In this document: positions 7,333 to 14,858 of the stretch, piece by piece
How positions within the stretch are numbered: the stretch's first letter is position 1
Layout of the letters: every line of letters starts with the position of its first letter
NCBI GenBank assembly: GCA_964450725.1
Contig: CAYVGO010000042.1
Coordinates: 1-20,240, forward strand
Reading direction: 5' to 3'
Source of the DNA: CAYVGO01 sp964450725
Lineage (GTDB): Bacteria > Bacteroidota > Bacteroidia > Bacteroidales > UBA932
Length of the DNA stretch: 20,240 nt
Notes under the pieces: generated by a model
Database searches by the model: none
Told to the model about the DNA's origin: nothing
The model's input: only the letters and a program-made list of their open reading frames with translations
Translations under genes and position numbers: made by a program

Positions 7333-8007
7333 TTACTCCCAATTACCGGCTTCGTTATTAGCAACCACTAAAGAACCAACCGATAAACCTGGATATTTAT
7401 CTTTTTTCTCACATTCATCATTATAATTGATGATTAATTGACGATCAAGTCCAGATAAAAAAACATCATTATCTACTTTGGCTTCAAAAATAGGAACAGA
7501 AACACCCGACTTGGTTTCTAATATTTTTGCAGCCATTTGAAACTGTGCATTCGGAAGTCCTATAGGAATATACCTTAGAGAATCAAAAGAGTAATGGGCT
7601 ATTTTTTCATTATCTTTTACCGGTATTTTCATTTTTCCAGACCATACTAAACCATTGTTTAAGGCATCTTGTTCAGTAATTTTTCGATTTTTACGTAAAA
7701 ATTGTTGTGTACGTGCCATCGCTGCAGAGTCATCTTTTGATCCAATTTGTTTTTCAATGGTCATTTCACCTGTTTTAACAAACATGGCTAATGTATCAAA
7801 ACTTCCGGTAAATTTACCGTATTCCATTTTATAAAGGCGTTGTACCTCTCTGATTTGCATTAATCGCTCTACAACAAGTCTTGTTCTGTATAAACGTGCA
7901 TCTTCAAATTTAATTGGTTCTTGAATACCTGAATAAAGACGATATGACAAATAACCAGCAAGTACGATAAGTAAAAGGCTTAAAGGAATTAAAATTATAC
8001 GTTTCAT
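7333..8007 (-). CDS. Conserved Bacteroidales membrane-anchored protein of unknown function
   Basis: A 224-residue protein with one N-terminal hydrophobic segment (IILIPLSLLLIVLAGYLSYRLY, about residues 4-25), which is either a signal anchor or an uncleaved signal peptide. The rest would face the periplasm. The soluble part has EDARLYRTRLVVERLMQIREVQRLYKMEYGKFTGSFDTL (about 35-73), then a beta-rich half ending NNEAGNWE. The segment right after the anchor loosely recalls pseudopilin N-termini (a long amphipathic helix, then a YG.F..SFDTL turn), but there is no prepilin peptidase site and I do not claim a pilin. I recognise the family, by its ending, as widespread and uncharacterised in Bacteroidales. 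It is the first gene of an operon with the DUF3822 gene. A -7 box at 8169-8176 would give it an unusually long leader. Confidence 0.75.
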   Translation of the reverse strand: MKRIILIPLSLLLIVLAGYLSYRLYSGIQEPIKFEDARLYRTRLVVERLMQIREVQRLYKMEYGKFTGSFDTLAMFVKTGEMTIEKQIGSKDDSAAMARTQQFLRKNRKITEQDALNNGLVWSGKMKIPVKDNEKIAHYSFDSLRYIPIGLPNAQFQMAAKILETKSGVSVPIFEAKVDNDVFLSGLDRQLIINYNDECEKKDKYPGLSVGSLVVANNEAGNWE

Positions 8008-8116
8008 AATGTAAATAATTTTTTAATAAAACCGCATAGCGTCAGCATGTTGCTATTCAAAGAATAAATTACAAGTCATTAGATAATATCTACTCGCAAC
8101 TAATTCAAAACGAACA

Positions 8117-8152
8117 ATAAACATGTTTGGTGCGTAGCAAAAATATGTTTAT
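8117..8152 (-). promoter_or_regulatory. Hairpin near the 5' end of a predicted long leader
   Basis: ATAAACAT (8117-8124) and ATGTTTAT (8145-8152) are a perfect 8-bp inverted repeat, with TTTG/CAAA (8126-8129, 8138-8141) extending it inward around an 8-base loop. If transcription starts from the -7 box at 8169-8176, this lies within about 10 bases of the RNA 5' end. Confidence 0.35.
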
Positions 8153-8168
8153 GAGGTGAAAATCCTTA

Positions 8169-8176
8169 CAAAAGTA
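8169..8176 (-). promoter_or_regulatory. Possible -7 box of the 8007-6451 operon
   Basis: It reads TACTTTTG on the minus strand, a TAnnTTTG match. The start codon is at 8007, so the leader would be about 155 bases. No -33 TTG is obvious, so a nearer non-consensus promoter is possible. Confidence 0.35.
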
Positions 8177-8414
8177 CAAATAAAAATGAATGGGGAAAAT
8201 AATTTTAATAAAAAATAAAGTAACAAAGAATGATTTGCCTGTTTCATTCAACCTAATCTGCTTAAAAGTTGAAGAAAAACCTATGCAATAATATACTGTA
8301 AAAGTTATCGTTGAGTAGATAAAATGAGTAAAATCAAGTTTATCATAAGAACTTTTGAAAAAAGATTTTCACATTCAATTTAGTATAATACTTTGGTGCA
8401 AGAGAAATAGTATA
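8177..8414. other. Gene-free stretch downstream of pyrD
   Basis: AT-rich, with no convincing reading frame and no strong hairpin that could be assigned as the pyrD terminator. Together with 8008-8176 it makes 407 bases without a gene; only the hairpin and -7 box listed separately stand out. Confidence 0.5.
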
Positions 8415-9455
8415 TTAAGAAAGTGTAATTCGGTGTTTGATTTTTTTACAAATTTGATGTAACAAAGAAGGACCTTGATAGATAAAACCGGTATAAAGTT
8501 GCAGTAAGTCTGCTCCGGCATTGAGTAAGTTTTTTCCGTCTTGGCTTGTCATAATTCCTCCAACGGCAATAATGTGAAACTTATTTTCTGAAATTGATTT
8601 GATGTAGCGAACAGCTTCTAAGGTTCTTTGGGTTAACGGTTTTCCAGATAATCCTCCATTACCTATTGTTTTAATCTTTTCGGGACTTTCCAAAAGATTT
8701 GTTCTTTGTGTGGTAGTGTTGCAAGCAATAACTCCATCAATATGAAACGTTTTTACTGAGTCTATGGTTTGGTCAAGCATCATTCTATCTAAATCTGGAG
8801 AAATTTTCAGCAACAAAGGTTTATAAGTTGGCTGTTGGCGGCGAAAATCAACACAAGTTTTTAAAATGATTTCCAAACTTTCTTTATGTTGTAAATCCTC
8901 TAAGTTTTTGATATTAGGGCAACTCACATTAATGACAAAATAGTCAGCATGGTCATATAACTTTTGCAGTAATAACAAGTAATCGTGGTGTGCATTTTCG
9001 TTTACAGTAAGAGTATTTTTACCAATATTTACACCGACAATAAGATTAGAAGGCCGTTTTTTGAGTTTTTGCAAGAGGTATTCTGCTCCTTGATTGTTAA
9101 ATCCCATTCGATTAATAATGGCTTTATCTTTTGTTACCCTAAAACATCTCGGCTTAGGGTTACCTTGTTGAGGTAAGGGAGTAACCGTTCCGACCTCTAT
9201 AAATCCAAAGCCTAATTCAGCCAAAGGCTTTATCATCTCTCCATTCTTATCAAAACCGGCAGCAACGCCTACAGGATTTTTAAAGTTTAATCCCATACAA
9301 TGACGTTGTAACGATGTTTGTCGAGTAACTTTATTCCCTAAAAAGAAAGAGAGAAATCTAAGTGCAGAAAGGATTATAAAAGATTTTTTGGCAATTTGAT
9401 GTGCTGTTTCTGGATTGAAAAGAAACAAGCAGGGACGAATCAATTTAAAAAACAT
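8415..9455 (-). CDS. pyrD: Dihydroorotate dehydrogenase (quinone), class 2
   Basis: A 346-residue FMN enzyme that oxidises dihydroorotate to orotate in pyrimidine synthesis. The hydrophobic N-terminal helices (residues 1-40) match the membrane and quinone-binding extension of class 2 enzymes, so it is probably attached to the inner membrane. FMN- and substrate-binding motifs: NPVGVAAGFDKNGE (60-73), the VGTVTPLPQQGNPKPR segment (88-103), NRMGFNNQG (115-123), VNIGKN (142-147), LLKISPDL (215-222), ACNTTT (244-249), GGLSGKPL (267-274) and VGGI (298-301). The active-site loop reads NVSCPN, with Cys179 at the catalytic-base position where the Escherichia coli class 2 enzyme has Ser in NISSPN. The length is normal. 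The gene is monocistronic and follows the hairpin that ends the nan operon. Confidence 0.96.
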   Translation of the reverse strand: MFFKLIRPCLFLFNPETAHQIAKKSFIILSALRFLSFFLGNKVTRQTSLQRHCMGLNFKNPVGVAAGFDKNGEMIKPLAELGFGFIEVGTVTPLPQQGNPKPRCFRVTKDKAIINRMGFNNQGAEYLLQKLKKRPSNLIVGVNIGKNTLTVNENAHHDYLLLLQKLYDHADYFVINVSCPNIKNLEDLQHKESLEIILKTCVDFRRQQPTYKPLLLKISPDLDRMMLDQTIDSVKTFHIDGVIACNTTTQRTNLLESPEKIKTIGNGGLSGKPLTQRTLEAVRYIKSISENKFHIIAVGGIMTSQDGKNLLNAGADLLQLYTGFIYQGPSLLHQICKKIKHRITLS

Positions 9456-9477
9456 AAATTAGCATAATATTACGCTG

Positions 9478-9485
9478 CAAAAGTA
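9478..9485 (-). promoter_or_regulatory. Probable -7 box of pyrD
   Basis: It reads TACTTTTG on the minus strand (a TAnnTTTG match), 22 bases upstream of the ATG. A possible -33 TTG (9504-9506, 18-base spacer) falls inside the nan terminator stem. Confidence 0.5.
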
Positions 9486-9500
9486 CAACATTATTTTATG

Positions 9501-9547
9501 AATCAATAAAGCATAGACTCAATCGTTGAATCTATGCTTTATTGATT
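9501..9547 (-). terminator. Hairpin terminator of the nanLET operon
   Basis: A perfect 17-bp stem (9501-9517 with 9531-9547), with inner TCAA/TTGA pairing around a TCG loop, 19 bases after the nanT stop codon. There is no long U-run, but the stem is very stable and the position fits a transcript end just before the pyrD promoter. Confidence 0.65.
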
Positions 9548-9566
9548 TGTGGAAAACGCTGTAATA

Positions 9567-10799
9567 TTATTTCATATTTTCTGTTTTCGGACGTAAGAAG
9601 TAAAGTTGCAGGAGCAGTGCAACAAACACAACAATTGCCAAGTAAGCGAACCCTAATCCGAGTTGTCCGTCATCTGTCCATTTCCCTAAAAGTTGGGTTA
9701 CCAGTGCACCTGCAAAAACGCCGGTCAAGTTCATGAATCCATAAGCCGTAGCCCTGTATTTTGCAGAAATAAATTGACACAATATCGGCATATTGTTAGC
9801 ATCAAACATTCCAAAACCTACTCCAAAACAAACCGTAGCAGCAATAGAACTAAAAGTGGAGTGACTATAGGCTAATAATATGAGTGCAGGAATGGTCAAT
9901 CCTAAACCTATGGCTCCGGTGTAAATACGTCCCCGTAAATTACGCTGTACCCACCTGTCAGATAATATTCCACCAAAAATTACTCCGACAAAACAACTTG
10001 CAGCAATGGCAATGGTTGACATTGGACCTGCGACAGACATTGGAATGTTGAGACTTTCAGAAAACAATGTAGGTAACCAGTTTTTAGTAGCCCATCCGGG
10101 TAAACTCGGTGCCGCAAAATAAAACAAAATAACCCAAAATGAAATATTACTCAATATGACAGCAAAACCTTTTAAGAAGGCAAATCGATTTACAGTTGAT
10201 TGTTGTGCTACAGGTTTTTCTTTAGGTTGCTTTTTTTCTCTTAAAAATAGAATTAAAATCACTGAATATATCATCCCTACCAATCCAAAAACATGAAATG
10301 CCGTATTCCAAGTATATGATTGTGCTACAGTAGCACCAAATCCTCCAAGCGCTTGCCCTGCATACAATCCGGTCATGTGTATTCCTATGGCTAACGACCG
10401 CGTTTTATTTTCATGCCAATCGGCAATCAAAGCCAATCCTGCGGGAATGTATAATGCTTCGCTGACCCCCATCAATGCCCGTAAGAAGTATAACAAGTCA
10501 AAGTCGTGAGTATAACCCATACTTAGTGTTACGGTTGACCAGACAAATAAACTTCCGACAATTAACCATTTACGGTTTACACGGTCGGCAATAGCTCCGG
10601 CAACAGGACTCATCAAGCCGTAAATCCAAAGAAAAATAGCCATTAATCGTCCGAAGTTTTCTGCGGTTTGCAGTTCAACAATGTCAATTTGCATAGCCGC
10701 TTTCATGGTAGATAACATTTGTCTATCCATGTAATTTAACAAAGCTACGACCCACAGCAAACCCACTACCACCCAAGGATAATATTTTTTATTGACCAT
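9567..10799 (-). CDS. nanT: MFS sialic acid transporter, NanT type
   Basis: A 410-residue, 12-helix inner-membrane transporter of the major facilitator superfamily, anion:cation symporter type. The first helix ends with NYMDRQ (22-27), typical of this group. The cytoplasmic loop between helices 2 and 3 carries the MFS motif in the form GAIADRVNRKWLIV (68-81), repeated in variant form in the second half as GGILSDRWVQRN. A basic loop at about 190-200 (REKKQPKEK) separates the two six-helix halves. Specificity for N-acetylneuraminate is inferred from its place as the third gene after nanL and nanE, the known Bacteroides fragilis order; the sequence alone would only say organic-acid MFS. It starts 50 bases after the nanE stop. 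Outer-membrane NanO/NanU (TonB-dependent) partners, known in Tannerella and Bacteroides, are not here. Confidence 0.85.
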   Translation of the reverse strand: MVNKKYYPWVVVGLLWVVALLNYMDRQMLSTMKAAMQIDIVELQTAENFGRLMAIFLWIYGLMSPVAGAIADRVNRKWLIVGSLFVWSTVTLSMGYTHDFDLLYFLRALMGVSEALYIPAGLALIADWHENKTRSLAIGIHMTGLYAGQALGGFGATVAQSYTWNTAFHVFGLVGMIYSVILILFLREKKQPKEKPVAQQSTVNRFAFLKGFAVILSNISFWVILFYFAAPSLPGWATKNWLPTLFSESLNIPMSVAGPMSTIAIAASCFVGVIFGGILSDRWVQRNLRGRIYTGAIGLGLTIPALILLAYSHSTFSSIAATVCFGVGFGMFDANNMPILCQFISAKYRATAYGFMNLTGVFAGALVTQLLGKWTDDGQLGLGFAYLAIVVFVALLLQLYFLRPKTENMK

Positions 10800-10849
10800 A
10801 AAATAAGTTTTTAAAATGATTTATGAAATACATTCTCAGCAACTAATGG

Positions 10850-12034
10850 TTAATCATTAGTTTTCAATTCACTTGTGATTTGCCAAGACTTGAGTAACAT
10901 TCTTGGAATATGAAACGGACCTTTGAAAAAATTTCCTTTGGCAGGTTGTGATAATGAGCCGTCTCGATGTAGATAGCCGTACCACTCTCCATATTCTCTA
11001 TCCGGAAAATATTTAAACTGATAATCATCTACTAATTTATGCCATTCTAAATACTTAGGATTTTTTGTGGCTTGGTAAGCATAAAGCGTAGCAATGGCGG
11101 CTTCATTTTGAGGCCACCAAAACTTCATATCGTGCCAATATTCTTGCGGGGGTCTGTTTTTGCAGTCTCTAAAATAAAGAATACCTCCAAATTCCGTATC
11201 CCATCCCCATTTCCACGACCAGTCTAAAATAGTGGTACCTAACTGAATTAACCTTTTATCCCAATTTCTGTATTTTGCTTCTTCTAAAATAAACCAGGCA
11301 GTTTCAATAGAGTGCCCGGGGTTGATACATCTTCCGTCAATACTATCTACAAATTCACCATTCATACCCACAGTTTCGAGTAATGCCTCAAATTCAGGGT
11401 GCATAAAATATTTTTCTATTTCTTCAATCGATTGGTCAATTTGTTGGTCTAAAACAGGATCTTGTATGGCTTTACGGATTTCATACGCCGTATTAATTAA
11501 TATCATACAAAGTGAATGTCCGCGCCTGTCGGCAGCCCCTGCAATATTTTTCGGTGGTAAAAGTCCGGGAGTATTTTTGTAATGTAGAATAAACTTAAAT
11601 AAGTCTAATGCTTTTTGAGCATAACTTTTATCTCCAGAAGCTCTTGAATACGCAGCAAAAGCAATAGCAGCAAAGGTTTCTGAAAAAATATAACGACGTT
11701 TTCTTAACGGTGTACCATCTTTAAGATTTAAGAAAAACATTCTACCGTCTTTGTCAAAGCAGTGTTTTTCTAAAAAGTCTATACCATGTTTAGCAGCAGT
11801 TAGCCATTCTTGACGAGGTTCTACTTCTGCGTACAATGTTGACAGAAGCCATGCAAATCGTCCGTGTATCCAGACTACTTTTGTGGTATCCAAAATTGTA
11901 CCGTCTCTGTCCAAACAAAAAGTAAAACCGCCATGTTCTTTATCTATAGCATATTTCATCCAGAATGGAAGAATATTTTCTGTCAATTCGTTCAAGTATT
12001 TTTGACTATCAAGTTTTTCCTTCATTTTATTCAT
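10850..12034 (-). CDS. nanE: N-acylglucosamine 2-epimerase (ManNAc to GlcNAc)
   Basis: A 394-residue alpha6/alpha6-barrel enzyme of the AGE (renin-binding protein) family. It interconverts free N-acetylmannosamine and N-acetylglucosamine, unlike the enterobacterial NanE, which acts on the 6-phosphate. Likely active-site segments are WIHGRFAW (55-62), RRGHSLCMILIN (170-181, His173), NPGHSIETAWFILEEAKY (238-255, His241) and FFKGPFHIPRML (369-380, His375). His241 and His375 line up with the two catalytic His known for AGE. The start used here is the first Met of MNKMKEK; Met4 is an alternative. It lies 33 bases after nanL and is co-transcribed. The product GlcNAc would be phosphorylated by a ROK kinase, RokA in Bacteroides, not present here. 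Confidence 0.93.
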   Translation of the reverse strand: MNKMKEKLDSQKYLNELTENILPFWMKYAIDKEHGGFTFCLDRDGTILDTTKVVWIHGRFAWLLSTLYAEVEPRQEWLTAAKHGIDFLEKHCFDKDGRMFFLNLKDGTPLRKRRYIFSETFAAIAFAAYSRASGDKSYAQKALDLFKFILHYKNTPGLLPPKNIAGAADRRGHSLCMILINTAYEIRKAIQDPVLDQQIDQSIEEIEKYFMHPEFEALLETVGMNGEFVDSIDGRCINPGHSIETAWFILEEAKYRNWDKRLIQLGTTILDWSWKWGWDTEFGGILYFRDCKNRPPQEYWHDMKFWWPQNEAAIATLYAYQATKNPKYLEWHKLVDDYQFKYFPDREYGEWYGYLHRDGSLSQPAKGNFFKGPFHIPRMLLKSWQITSELKTND

Positions 12035-12067
12035 AATTAAACATTGGACAAATTCAATATTAATTTA

Positions 12068-12982
12068 TTATTGATTACATTTTGAGAAAAAGTCTATTGC
12101 CTCTAATTCTTTTTTCATAGCAGCAATTTCTTCTGAAGTCATATTTTGAAACGGTGTACGGTTAGGCCCCATATTTAAACCTAACAATCCCATAATCTGT
12201 TTTCCTCCCACAATATTTCCACGATATCGAACAATAACATTAATTACTTCCTGAGCAAAGTTTTGAAGTTCACGCGCCTTCTCTAAGTTTCCGGCTTTCC
12301 ATGCTTCAATGATTCCTACTAATGCTCTACCGTTGTAATTTGTAGTTCCTCCAATTCCGCCTTGTGTATTACACATTGCCAATGAGGCTAAGACTGTTTC
12401 ATCTTGTCCGTGCAACATGTCAAACTTTCGATTGCCATATAAAGTACATTGAGTAAATTCATATAAACTCTCAAAAGTATATTTTATTCCTGCAAAATTA
12501 GGAATACGACCATCGACGGCTTTCAAGAAAGGTAACATGGGTAAAAAAACTCCGCTAAGTGCCGGGATATGGTAAAAATAGAAAGGAAGTTTAGGAGCAC
12601 CGGCAGCAATTTCTTCACAATATTGAACAAGTTCTTCTACTCGTCCTGGTTTTGGAAAAGGCGGCGCCATAACACTTGTGGCATAAGCACCTATCTCTTG
12701 TGCATGTCGGGCTAACTTTATACTTGTGCGTACGCTTGTACTTCCAACATGTACAATCAGTTTAAAACCTTGAGGAATTACACTTTTCCATTTTTCTGCC
12801 AACTTTATCCGTTCTTCATCTGTAAGGGTATAACCTTCACCAGATGAACCATTGACAAAAACACCTTGAATTCCATTACGAACCAACATTTTTGCATAAT
12901 CATCAATCACAGAATAATTGACATTCATCTCTTTGTCAAATGGGGTAAAAGGAGCATTAATAAAGCCTTGAATCTTTTCCAT
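12068..12982 (-). CDS. nanL: N-acetylneuraminate lyase
   Basis: A 304-residue class I aldolase of the DapA/NanA family that splits N-acetylneuraminate into ManNAc and pyruvate. The pyruvate-binding loop is NGSSGEGYTLT (44-54). The catalytic Tyr is Tyr137 in FYFYHIP, and the Schiff-base Lys is Lys167 in AGIKYT. GSSGEG with a following YTLT fits the lyase type over dihydrodipicolinate synthase (usually GTTGE.PTL), and the nan context settles it. The C-terminal part has the family's three helices. It is the first gene of nanLET, with its own Bacteroidota-type promoter and a palindrome just upstream. Confidence 0.94.
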   Translation of the reverse strand: MEKIQGFINAPFTPFDKEMNVNYSVIDDYAKMLVRNGIQGVFVNGSSGEGYTLTDEERIKLAEKWKSVIPQGFKLIVHVGSTSVRTSIKLARHAQEIGAYATSVMAPPFPKPGRVEELVQYCEEIAAGAPKLPFYFYHIPALSGVFLPMLPFLKAVDGRIPNFAGIKYTFESLYEFTQCTLYGNRKFDMLHGQDETVLASLAMCNTQGGIGGTTNYNGRALVGIIEAWKAGNLEKARELQNFAQEVINVIVRYRGNIVGGKQIMGLLGLNMGPNRTPFQNMTSEEIAAMKKELEAIDFFSKCNQ

Positions 12983-13016
12983 ACGAGTAAGTATTATGTA
13001 ATATTTAATTAAGTTG

Positions 13017-13047
13017 CAAAGATAAAAAATTGTTTTTGATAATGCAA
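13017..13047 (-). promoter_or_regulatory. Promoter of the nanLET operon
   Basis: On the minus strand: TTG (13045-13047), a 20-base spacer, then TATCTTTG (13017-13024), a full match to the Bacteroidota consensus. Predicted leader about 28 bases. Confidence 0.6.
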
Positions 13048-13058
13048 TTCACAATCTA

Positions 13059-13072
13059 ACTTTACTTAAAGT
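13059..13072. promoter_or_regulatory. Possible operator palindrome upstream of nanL
   Basis: ACTTTA-CT-TAAAGT, a perfect 6+6 inverted repeat centred about 55 bases upstream of the predicted nanL transcription start, just before the -33 element. The position would suit an activator. No regulator gene is in the window, and in AT-rich DNA this could be chance. Confidence 0.3.
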
Positions 13073-13120
13073 AGAACAACCATAATCATCTTGTAAGATA
13101 TAAAATGTATAGCTACAACA

Positions 13121-13870
13121 TTAGTATAATTCTTTTACTACCAAATCGTGAAAAAGTAATACTAACTTTTCAAGAACTGCTTCTACATAGCGTTTTCCTT
13201 TTTCAGCTGAAGCTTTATGAGGATTTCCAATACCTGTATCATCGGTAGTTTTTGTCCAATGTCGTGGTACCCAAGCCACCTTTTGATTTAAACTTTCCAT
13301 AGCAAAAGGTCGAGCCTTTCCATCTCCGGCAAGAGTCATATCAATGACGTTAGGATAAAAATACATCATTACAGAGGTTTCCATTTCTCCGGCATGGTCA
13401 TCTTTATTTTCAAAATATTCTGAAGGTGAGACAATCGTAAACCAATCTACTACAGCAATAAGAAAATCAGGATAATCAACAGCCAAATCACGTACCATGG
13501 ATTTAAAACAGTTGCCTCCATGTCCGTTGACAATCACCAACTTTCTGAAGTTTTGATGATAAAGTGATTTTACAACATCAGACAAAATGGCAAATTGTGT
13601 GGAATATCTTGTATGAATGCAAAATTTCAAGTCTGTTTGACCCGGATTTTGAGAACCAAAAGGTATTGCGGGCAAAACCATTGTGTTGATGTTAAATCTT
13701 TGCAAAGCCATACAAGCAGCAGCCGTAGCGACAGATTGCGACAAAAGAGCGTCTGTCAAATAAGGTAAATGAAGATTGTGAGGCTCGGTTGCTCCCCAAG
13801 GCAATACTACCAATTGATATTCTGTATTTTTAACGGTAGCATAATTTGAAGTATATAAATCGAAAGACAT
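13121..13870 (-). CDS. Creatininase-family metal-dependent amidohydrolase
   Basis: A 249-residue protein of the creatinine amidohydrolase family, members of which open cyclic amides or act on formamides and related bonds with two metal ions. Metal-binding motifs: GATEPHNLHLPYLTD (26-40; Glu29, His34, Asp40), NGHGGN (115-120) and HAGEMETS (159-166; Glu162). The EPHN.HLP form replaces the classical EQHGPHLP. I cannot name the substrate. An upstream in-frame start at 13948 would add 26 hydrophobic residues, but a TAnnTTTG box overlaps that codon, so the start at 13870 (MSFDLYTSN) is preferred. It lies directly upstream of nanLET on the same strand with 138 bases between, where nanL has its own promoter, so a link with amino sugar use is only suggestive. 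Confidence 0.85.
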   Translation of the reverse strand: MSFDLYTSNYATVKNTEYQLVVLPWGATEPHNLHLPYLTDALLSQSVATAAACMALQRFNINTMVLPAIPFGSQNPGQTDLKFCIHTRYSTQFAILSDVVKSLYHQNFRKLVIVNGHGGNCFKSMVRDLAVDYPDFLIAVVDWFTIVSPSEYFENKDDHAGEMETSVMMYFYPNVIDMTLAGDGKARPFAMESLNQKVAWVPRHWTKTTDDTGIGNPHKASAEKGKRYVEAVLEKLVLLFHDLVVKELY

Positions 13871-13945
13871 AATGAAAAGTTGAATGATGAACGAAATACA
13901 ATTGCTGAAAATGACAAATGACAAAGTCTGAGATTTCTTATTCAA

Positions 13946-13953
13946 CAAAATTA
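13946..13953 (-). promoter_or_regulatory. Probable -7 box of the creatininase-family gene
   Basis: It reads TAATTTTG on the minus strand (a TAnnTTTG match). It gives a leader of about 70 bases to the start at 13870 and rules against the longer start at 13948. The -33 is unclear. Confidence 0.4.
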
Positions 13954-14197
13954 CGTATTCTTTGAATAAGAAAAAACTTTATCCCTAATTTTCAGAATCC
14001 AACAATTCTAATTATTTTTGCTTCAAGATAAAGGTAGTTGTATCATGGGCTAACAAATAATGTAGATATTGCCTTGTAATTTTATTTATATGAATTATTG
14101 GTGATAACATGATTGAGAAACATTGAAATTTAATATAACAAACTCATAAAATAATTACCGCATAAAAAGTATTTAATCGTTGTAAAAATAAATAGGT
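13954..14197. other. Gene-free stretch between divergent genes
   Basis: No reading frame, strong hairpin or repeat seen. It must hold the promoter of the antitoxin-like gene at 14198, but no clear TAnnTTTG match was found on the plus strand. Confidence 0.4.
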
Positions 14198-14407
14198 ATG
14201 AGAGCATTAAATATTGAACTGATAAATCCTAAAGCAATGGCATTATTGATGGATTTGCAAGAAAAGCACCTAATAATCATACATGACAGTTCAAATTCTT
14301 TTGATTCTTTTTTACTCGATATGCGTAAAAAAGCAAACATGGTTCCAAGTATAGAAGAAATTGCTGTTGAGGTTGATAGTGTTAGAAGTGCCAGATATGA
14401 AGAATAA
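14198..14407 (+). CDS. Antitoxin-like protein of a PIN-type toxin-antitoxin pair
   Basis: A 69-residue protein beginning MRALNIELINPKAMALLMDLQEKHLI and ending EEIAVEVDSVRSARYEE. This shape, a short beta-strand start, a LL.DL helix, and a C-terminal V..VR..RY tail, is what I know from small proteins encoded just upstream of PIN-domain (COG1569-type) toxins in Bacteroidota; they are presumed antitoxins that bind the PIN partner with the C-terminal tail. No separate DNA-binding domain is obvious. It is intact. Its stop codon overlaps the start of the following PIN gene by 11 bases, the usual coupling of such pairs. Because the toxin is broken, it survives as a solitary antitoxin. The function is inferred from context and similarity from memory. 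Confidence 0.65.
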   Translation: MRALNIELINPKAMALLMDLQEKHLIIIHDSSNSFDSFLLDMRKKANMVPSIEEIAVEVDSVRSARYEE

Positions 14408-14825
14408 TATTCGAGTTATTTTTGATACAAATATTTGAATTAGTTTTTTGATAGGGAATCAACTCATGTTTAGTGATAATTTACTAAAAAATAATAGCAT
14501 TACACTGTTGTTTAGTGATGAGTTGCTGAAAGAATTTTTAGATGTGATTGAAAAACCTAAACTTCTAAATTACTTTACAAAAATATAGGTTGATGAGTTG
14601 TTTTATTTGATGAATAGTTTTTCGGAAAAGATTGATATTCATTCAAATGTAGAAATATGTAGAGATAAAAAAGATAATTTTTTACTCAAACTTGCTAAAG
14701 ATGGTCATGCGGATTATCTCATTACAGGCGACAATGACTTGTTAGTACTTAATCCATTTGAACAAACTAAAATTATTACCATTAGACAATTTAAAGAATT
14801 TATAACAACAAAACCAAACACATAA
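14397..14825 (+). pseudogene. PIN-domain toxin gene disrupted by two stop codons
   Basis: Translation from the ATG at 14397 gives KNNIRVIFDTNI, then TGA (14436-14438), then ISFLIGNQ, and continues in one frame to a TAG (14586-14588) and on to TAA at 14823-14825. The product would be about 142 residues, a normal PIN length. PIN features: the first metal-binding Asp in VIFDTN, a DELLKEFLDVI segment, a CRDKKDNFLLKLA motif with acidic residues, DYLITGDNDLL, and a C-terminal II.I..F.EF. Relatives have DTN.WISFLIG, so the TGA is very probably a TGG Trp codon mutated at its third base. PIN proteins are Mg-dependent ribonucleases that cut RNA; this copy cannot make the full enzyme. The part after the second stop (from 14598) could be made separately but lacks the first catalytic Asp. 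Confidence 0.8.
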
Positions 14826-14858
14826 CAAGCATTTAACTTCATTCTTTCTCCTCTAAAA

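Noticed and set aside
10850..12034. NanE as ManNAc-6-phosphate epimerase.
   Set aside because: That enzyme is a small TIM barrel of about 230 residues; this is a 394-residue AGE-type alpha barrel.
13871..13948. N-terminal hydrophobic extension of the creatininase-family protein as a signal peptide.
   Set aside because: The -7 box at 13946-13953 overlaps the upstream start codon, and the family is cytosolic with homology starting near MSFDLYTSN.
490..14588. TGA read as an amino acid (Trp recoding), since TGA interrupts both the toxin frame (490) and the PIN gene at a Trp position (14436), and I saw no recognised intact gene ending in TGA.
   Set aside because: Long intact genes such as ilvB, nanE and nanT read through without any in-frame TGA and use TGG for Trp; the PIN gene also has a TAG. 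Decay with the standard code explains it.
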